DNA of 22,942 nucleotides, taken from assembly GCA_003427395.1 (NCBI GenBank), contig BFEA01001233.1, forward strand, positions 40,087 through 63,028. Direction: 5' to 3'. Shown in pieces: positions 17,949 to 22,942 of this stretch. This DNA comes from Chara braunii (Eukaryota > Streptophyta > Charophyceae > Charales > Characeae). A program made the position numbers and the translations under genes. The notes beneath the pieces were generated by a model. That model was not told the origin of the DNA. It was given only the letters and a program-made list of their open reading frames with translations, and made no database searches. Numbering within the stretch: position 1 is the stretch's first letter; each line of letters opens with the position of its first letter.

Positions 17949-19017
17949 CTCACCAAGTTTCCCATGTTCTTGCCTTGCCGCTATCACTCCAAGGCACCGG
18001 AGTTGGCCGAGGTTCTCTATGCCGGTTGGATTCAAACCAAGGGTTACCCCAAGGAGATCGTCTGCGACCTCGACACTCGGTTCATGTCCGATTTTTGGTT
18101 AGCGCTCATCAAACGATGGGGCTCATCCCTCAAGCCAAGTTCGGCTCGCCACCCCCAAACCGATGGCGAAACGGAGAGGGCACATTAGAGCGCACAGGTC
18201 CTGTTTCGAATTCTCATCCGTCCCGACCAGAAAGATTGGGTTGAGCGGTTGCCGGATGTCTAGTTGGCATACAACTCGTCCATCCATCCGGCTATCGGGA
18301 TATCGCCCTTTGAGTTCGAGCATGGCTCGCCGGTCAATTCTTCGTTGGACACAATCCTTCCACGGACGGCCGAGAGCGACGACCACCTCCTCTTCATTCG
18401 TCGGATCCAAGAGCTTCTTGTCAAGGCACGTGACCAGATGGCAAAGACGCAACAATGTATGCGCCAACAGGCCAACCGCCAGCGTCTTCCTTGTCCATTC
18501 CGCGCCGGCGACTCGTATGGGTTTCCGCTGCGGAATTCAGCCTCGAACAAGATATCTCTCGCAAGCTCCTTCCGAAATGGATGGGGCCCTGGCCGATCGT
18601 GGCACCCGCTGGGGATGCAACAGAAGGACCTTCGTTCATCATTAAGGTGCCCGCCCACTTGCCCGTCAACCCGGTCTTTCACTGTTCCAAGTTGGCCCTT
18701 TACACGCCAGCAGAACTTGACGACTTCCCTGGGCGACGATCGCAAGACCCACCCTCGTTGGACGGTTCCAAGAGGTTGGCGACATCATATCCCAGCGATG
18801 TTACGGCAATAGGCCGACTGAATTTTTGGTCCACTTCGCATATTGCACCCATAGAGTTGACCGATGGCTGACTCGTGCGGAACTTCAGGCAACAGCGCCC
18901 GATGCTCTTGCACGTTACGAACAAAAGTTGAAAGGCAAGCCGGCATCTTCGGCCCCACGACGCATACACGTCCAAGTACCGCCTTCAGATCGTCAGCTTC
19001 GCCCCCGACCAGCTTGA
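17949..19017 (+). pseudogene. pol: Ty3/gypsy pol, 3' part: integrase core, C-terminal domain, chromodomain-like tail
   Basis: This continues the frame broken at 2572. The integrase core carries the second catalytic Asp region (KEIVCDLDTRFMSDFW) and the Glu in ARHPQTDGETERAH, then PAIGISPFEFEHG. In-frame TAG codons lie at 18186-18188 and 18261-18263, each one change from the expected Gln and Glu codons. One base is missing at about 18512, after FRAGD; the frame then reads LVWVSAAEF and KWMGPWPI, then VFHCSKL. Another shift near 18770 leads into EVGDIISQ, then EFLVHFAYCTHRVDRWLTRAEL, which resembles the chromodomain of chromoviruses. The stop is at 19015-19017. A purine tract follows 6 bp later. 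Confidence 0.9.
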
Positions 19018-19023
19018 CTTCAT

Positions 19024-19035
19024 AAGGAGGGGGGG
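19024..19035 (+). other. Polypurine tract of the gypsy element
   Basis: AAGGAGGGGGGG lies just after the pol stop codon and just before TGTTGGATG. This is the expected place and composition for the plus-strand primer of an LTR retrotransposon. Confidence 0.7.
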
Positions 19036-19036
19036 T

Positions 19037-19778
19037 TGTTGGATGTTGAGCCTGCACACGGGCCCCATTTGAGGAGCCCGACGGTTGCTGAGAGGCCCCC
19101 AGGCCGCGTACTATCCAGCACGCGCCCTGAAGGCCCACGGCGGCCCTCCAGCTGGGTAGGTTTTCGTTTACTTGCCCCTTTTTTTGTGTGTGTGTGCTGT
19201 CTTATTTTTGTCTGTTCAAGTGCCGTTTCGGACTTGCAGCCCCAAGGCCGGACCTTGGGACCGGGTACACCAAAGGTAGACCCAAAACGAGGCCAGGCGC
19301 ATTTTGGCGCTAAACCGGCGTCGTTTCGGTCCTGCAGGACCCAAGACAGCACCTTGGGCCAGGTGCACCGGTAGAGGGCCGTTTTCAGGCCAGGCGCATT
19401 TCTGTGCCATGCTGCAGCAGCAGCAAGGTCTGGACGTCCGGTAGGGACCCAGACCACCTGGGCCGTTTTAGGCCACACAGCACCAGGTAGGCCCAGCGGC
19501 CCAGCGCTACAAATAGCTGGGCAGCGGCTGGGCCAAGGACAGTTGGAGTCGCTCACTTTTGAGCGACATGCTGCTGGTTGGAGGCCGCACTATACTGCGC
19601 TAGATAGAGGAGTAGAGAGTAGGACGCAGAGGAGATAGGGAGTGGCGGAGGCCATACCTGCAGTAGGTGAGCTTACCTGGCGCTATAGCTGGGTTCCACG
19701 TGGTACCTGCACACGACAAGGACACAGTCAGTACGGTGACAGCTACCTGCAGGTGAGATAACGAGGAGGGCTTCATCT

Positions 19779-19821
<43 letters not shown>

Positions 19822-19960
19822 ATCTTCTTCTTCTTCATTCACGAGAGTGTGAGAGGTTATCAGTAGGGATTCAGGTAGGGGTTGTAACGAGCACATTGCC
19901 CAGGATCTGATTCGACATTTCTGGGACAGACATTGTTTGGACATTCGGCAAGAGACTATT
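19037..19960 (+). repeat. Probable 3' LTR of the gypsy element, end not determined
   Basis: The sequence starts with TG directly after the purine tract. It has no coding content, contains a direct repeat of about 100 bp (CCAGGCGCATTT at 19293 and 19392), a TATA-like TACAAATAG at about 19507, and a CT microsatellite at 19782-19817. The 5' LTR is not in the window, so the right border is a guess and may lie elsewhere. Confidence 0.4.
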
Positions 19961-20335
19961 TTGGACTGCGTTGTTGCGATCTTGGTCTAGTCTCTCGCCT
20001 CCTCCCTTCTTCATCTCGTCCCTCCCCCATCTCGTCCCTCCCCCATCTCTCGTTTGTGGTATCTCCCCATGTATGTGCGCGAAGGAGGGACCTTCTTCCA
20101 TGATTGCGGTCCCTCCTCTCTCCCTCACATGTGTGATGTATGATGGATGTCGGGTCAGTCCAGATCAGATCAGATCTTCTCTTCAAATCTTTCGTTGTGC
20201 CACTTTGTGCCATCTTGTATGTATCGGAATGTACATTGCTTGTGGATGCTGCGCTGATCTTGCATTGTCCACTTCAGTCCTTTTCATCACATTGTGGATC
20301 CTTGGTCTACTGCGCATTGCTTTCCTGAGCATGCG
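19961..20335. other. Stretch without recognisable gene
   Basis: T/C-rich DNA with a short duplicated CATCTCGTCCCTCCCC unit at about 20011-20045. Nothing else seen. It may be LTR sequence or flanking DNA. Confidence 0.4.
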
Positions 20336-20785
20336 TCACCAGTATAGGTTGAGGTCGTTCCATTTGCTTTTGCTGTCAGATATATGCAATAAGTCAAAAA
20401 AGGCAAACAGCGCCCGGGTCTTTCCTCCTTCCGGTCTGTCAATGAGGTGTCGAGCCATCTTAGGCTCTGATAGCAAAGCCACTTCTCCAAGATTCTGAAG
20501 CACATGAATTTTGACCAGATTACACACCATTACTTGTGAAGGTGTACCCTTCAGTGAGACAGAGAGGAGGAGAAGAACCTCATCCCTGTTCAGTGTTCTC
20601 ATAGGTGCCGCCAGAGCCAGAGAACGTTTGACCATCTTTGTCATCTGTGATCTACCCCTCTTAAGGGGAGAGCTCTTGACAATCACATCCCCTAGTCCGA
20701 CTGTTTCTTCTTCCTCCTGTCTAGATTGAATGTTGAGTCCTTTTACCCTCGGGCGTTTTACTGACGACAGTAAGCTTACGTACCC
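20336..20785 (-). pseudogene. Open frame, unknown product, possibly retroelement gag-related
   Basis: On the - strand, 149 codons plus a stop are open between a TAA (20788-20786) and the stop at 20338-20336. The product starts without Met, has SRQEEEETVGLGDVIVKSSP, then a basic KRGRSQMTKMVKRS stretch, a Leu-rich section (RDEVLLLLSVSLKGTP) and a C-terminal EGGKTRALFAFFDLLHI. I do not recognise a family. Upstream on the same strand, charged coding-like sequence continues in other frames (20800-21801), so this is probably the 3' part of one decayed gene. A gag-like origin is a guess from the context of repeats. Confidence 0.4.
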
Positions 20786-21119
20786 TTACCCCTGGGGCTC
20801 AGAAGGAGGGGAGGTGGGGGGTTTGAATATCAGGGGGGGGAAAGGCTCCTCTGCACCCTCTACGGCTTCCTTGTACAGGCTCTTCTCCCCCAACACCTAT
20901 TCAGAGAACTCCACCAGCCCTTCAGGAGGACTAAAAAATTTTGTGGATCTCTGTCCTTCGTCTAGGGCACCCCCTTCCTCCTTCTTTTCCTCTTACGAGC
21001 AGGATTCCAATTCATCGTCCTTATCTTCAGAAAAACCCTTCTTGGTATACTCTGGGCGTGGCTTGGCCGCGTCCTCTTTCTGTACTTTTTCCTCCTCGGC
21101 CGGAGAGGTGTCGAACAAT

Positions 21120-21800
21120 TTATTCAAATAAACTGAGCAATTCTTTGGCACTACAGAATACGGATGGGAGGGGTTGGGGGGAAACCTGCTCTGCAGGATC
21201 GAACAAACTTGTTCTTTCCTTACTATTCTTACGGTCTCTGTGCTGCGTCTTAATACTCCCAGGGGTGGGAGTCCTTACCCCTTTTCCCTCCCGGGTGTGG
21301 AATCTGTTTCCCTCTTCTTCTTGGTTTTCCCCCTTGGTCCCGGGAGCCTGGGTTGAGGTTTTTCCAGAGTGTCTTACCTCCTCTTTTCCCTTGTCTCCCG
21401 TCAACCCTTCGCTTTCCGAATCTGTAGTAGCTTTGTTATTTTCTTCTGGCTCCTTTCCCTTTTCTGTTAAAATATTAGAGACGATTAGATCAGGGGTGGG
21501 GGCCTTAGTAGCCTGTCTCTTGTTTTCCTTCTAGATCTTTCGCTCCCTTTGTTTTCCCAATTGCTTTTTCTTGGGAGCTTTCTTGTTCCTCTTCCCTAGT
21601 CTCGGAGTCAGGGGCCGGTCTGACACCTTATCCGAGGGGGATGGGGCTTTGTTCTTGGAAGGAATACTCGTTTCCTTGTTCTTCTCAGATACCGGTTTGT
21701 CTCTTGTTCCTTCTGTAGGTTCATCCACGTCCATCCTCTCCTCCTCCGTACGGGATCTCCGTTCGTCATCCTTTTCCCCTTTCTCAGGCGTTGGGTGCCG
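21120..21800 (-). pseudogene. Lys/Glu-rich disordered open frame cut by an E-like terminus
   Basis: On the - strand the frame is open from the junction at 21801 to the stop at 21122-21120, 227 codons, with a single internal TAG at 21533-21531. It is highly charged and low in hydrophobic residues (ERMDVDEPTEGT, KKAPKKKQLGKQRERK, TKGENQEEEGNRF), typical of a disordered region. The 5' end of the gene is missing because the E-like terminus begins at 21802. More charged sequence with stops follows to about 20800. The family is not recognised. Confidence 0.5.
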
Positions 21801-21859
21801 TTGTCGGTGCGGATACCCTTACAAGGGTACTCGCACGGTGTTTTCGCGGTTGACAAAGG

Positions 21860-22892
21860 TATGGGTCGATTTAGAGTTTATTAAGAAGGACCGCGCGAAT
21901 CACGGGGTAACTGGTAAGCAACCGAGAAGTCACCGACCGACCCGCGAAGAACATGCTTTCCCTCCTTCCCCTTCCAACCCCCAATGGGCTTTTATTTGTG
22001 TTTTTTTTTTCGCTTATTTTGGAACAGAACTTGTGGCAGTATTCGCACGGAGTTCTGTGTTCAACGATCGGATTTCAAATTTAGTTCACCGCGCCGCTTT
22101 AAGCCTGTTCGCTAGTACTCATGGGTCTCATCTTCTTGATTCTATTTTTAGCTTTTTCGCTCCCACCTTGCAAACTCTCGTGCGTGTGTTTTACCTCCGT
22201 CTCTACCTCAGTCGATATGCGGTCAGAATGACCACATGTTCTGTTTCGGGGAAGACGGTAGTTCCCCAACAACGTTCCTCCCGCATGTGTCATCCTGGCG
22301 TTTGTTAACGGAAAGTTCGTATTGGCATCTCTGTTGTGGGTGCTTTATCCTGCTTCTCTGAAGCTGTCAGCGGCGTCTTTTTATATTGTTTTGTAAACAT
22401 CGTTTTTTCTGTTGTTTTGCTAGGAAAAGCCTAGGGAAAACGGGAAAGCTACTGAGCTGCTTACACCCAGATTCTTCCGGTTGGCCACTTAGCCCCGTCG
22501 TGTAATGGCCTTGGGCACGAGAGCATCAACAACAAGGCGCGAAAACAGCGCCAAATTCGTAAGCGGGCACGGTGAGGCCCTGAGGAGGTTCATCGGACGG
22601 CCAAAAAGCATGGACGGGGCTCGGTGCCGGACTGGAAGACTGCGCCCACAAGCAGACTCGTAGGCTTTCTGGCTCGCGTAATCTTGTGCCCATTCGCCTA
22701 TACTCCTTTTGCCTCAAAGGAACTTTGTTTTCCTTTCTTTTTTTTTTCTTTTTTGTTGCCCCGTGATTGCATCCTCATGAAATTCTGATGTATGCATTGC
22801 AGCAGCCAGCTTTTCCATCCTTTTCTTCCTACCTCTGCCACTCCGATCTCTCATTATGAAACTCACCCCACCTCCCTCGCTCTCTCGGTCTG

Positions 22893-22893
<1 letters not shown>
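21860..22893. other. Interior of third element or flanking DNA, no gene seen
   Basis: No convincing open frame, RNA gene or repeat. There are several T-runs. 22044-22062 echoes the terminus with a short TTCGCACGGAGTTCTGTG. The 21571-22308 + strand frame is the opposite-strand shadow of the Lys/Glu-rich frame running on into this region. Confidence 0.4.

Positions 22894-22942
<49 letters not shown>
22894..22942. repeat. CT microsatellite at window end
   Basis: A continuous CT dinucleotide run reaches the last base. A similar run lies at 19782-19817. Confidence 0.95.

Larger units (their letters stand above)
21802..22942 (+). mobile_element. Third E-like element, left end only
   Basis: 21802-21840 reads TGTCGGTGCGG, then ATACCCTTACAAGGGTAC, then TCGCACGGTGTTTT, nearly the type A terminus of the other copies. 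The flank is CCGT. Here the palindrome is extended by GTGCG/CGCAC arms. Beyond about 60 bp, similarity to the other two copies is weak and no U6-like sequence is seen, so it is a distant member or a shorter derivative. Its other end lies beyond the window. Confidence 0.65.

Noticed and set aside
19020-19556. A 178-codon minus-strand frame
   Set aside because: It lies in the probable LTR and overlaps the purine tract; no domain is recognisable and the internal repeats explain its length.
21571-22308. A 245-codon + strand frame
   Set aside because: It is Ser/Phe-rich and runs opposite the charged minus-strand frame, then straight across the E-like terminus. It is a shadow.

Overview
This is repeat-dense eukaryotic DNA with no complete host gene. 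It holds decayed Helitron and Ty3/gypsy coding pieces, a plant-like U6 snRNA sequence captured three times, long AT-rich non-coding arrays, CT microsatellites and an assembly gap. The gypsy pol carries a chromodomain-like C-terminus. With the U6 type, this suggests the green lineage, and the wording of the integrase reminds me of elements of charophyte algae such as Chara. That assignment is recall-based inference, not shown here.

Layout. (1) 171-1345, + strand: 5' part of a Helitron Rep/helicase ORF, with stops and frameshifts, ending abruptly in (2) 1347-2572, + strand: a Ty3/gypsy pol fragment (end of RT, RNase H, first part of integrase). Its integrase frame breaks at 2572 and resumes at 17949, then runs through the rest of integrase, a chromodomain-like tail, a purine tract (19024-19035) and a probable 3' LTR. 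(3) Everything between, 2573-17944, is one insertion flanked by the 4-bp duplication CCGC. It is a large, unclassified terminal-inverted-repeat element, called E here. (4) Inside it, at 6118-13587, sits a second, diverged copy of E in reverse orientation, flanked by the duplication GCGG. The inner copy shows what the outer copy looked like before it was interrupted, so the nesting can be read to the base. (5) 20336-21801, - strand: decayed Lys/Glu-rich coding sequence of unknown function. It is cut at 21802 by a third E-like terminus that runs to the window end.

E is about 7.5-7.9 kb with no recognisable transposase. One half carries U6-derived sequence. The other carries two arrays of spaced hairpins. 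In the most striking array (8808-9493), eight hairpins keep one loop sequence while their stems change on both sides so as to stay paired. The outer copy has a hairpin array at the same place in the element but with a different core. These arrays, the U6 capture and a 35-bp block with 34 identities between copies are the main candidates for something undescribed.

The genes do not form a working pathway. The window is a stack of insertions: Helitron and gypsy remnants, then outer E into the gypsy integrase, then inner E into outer E.
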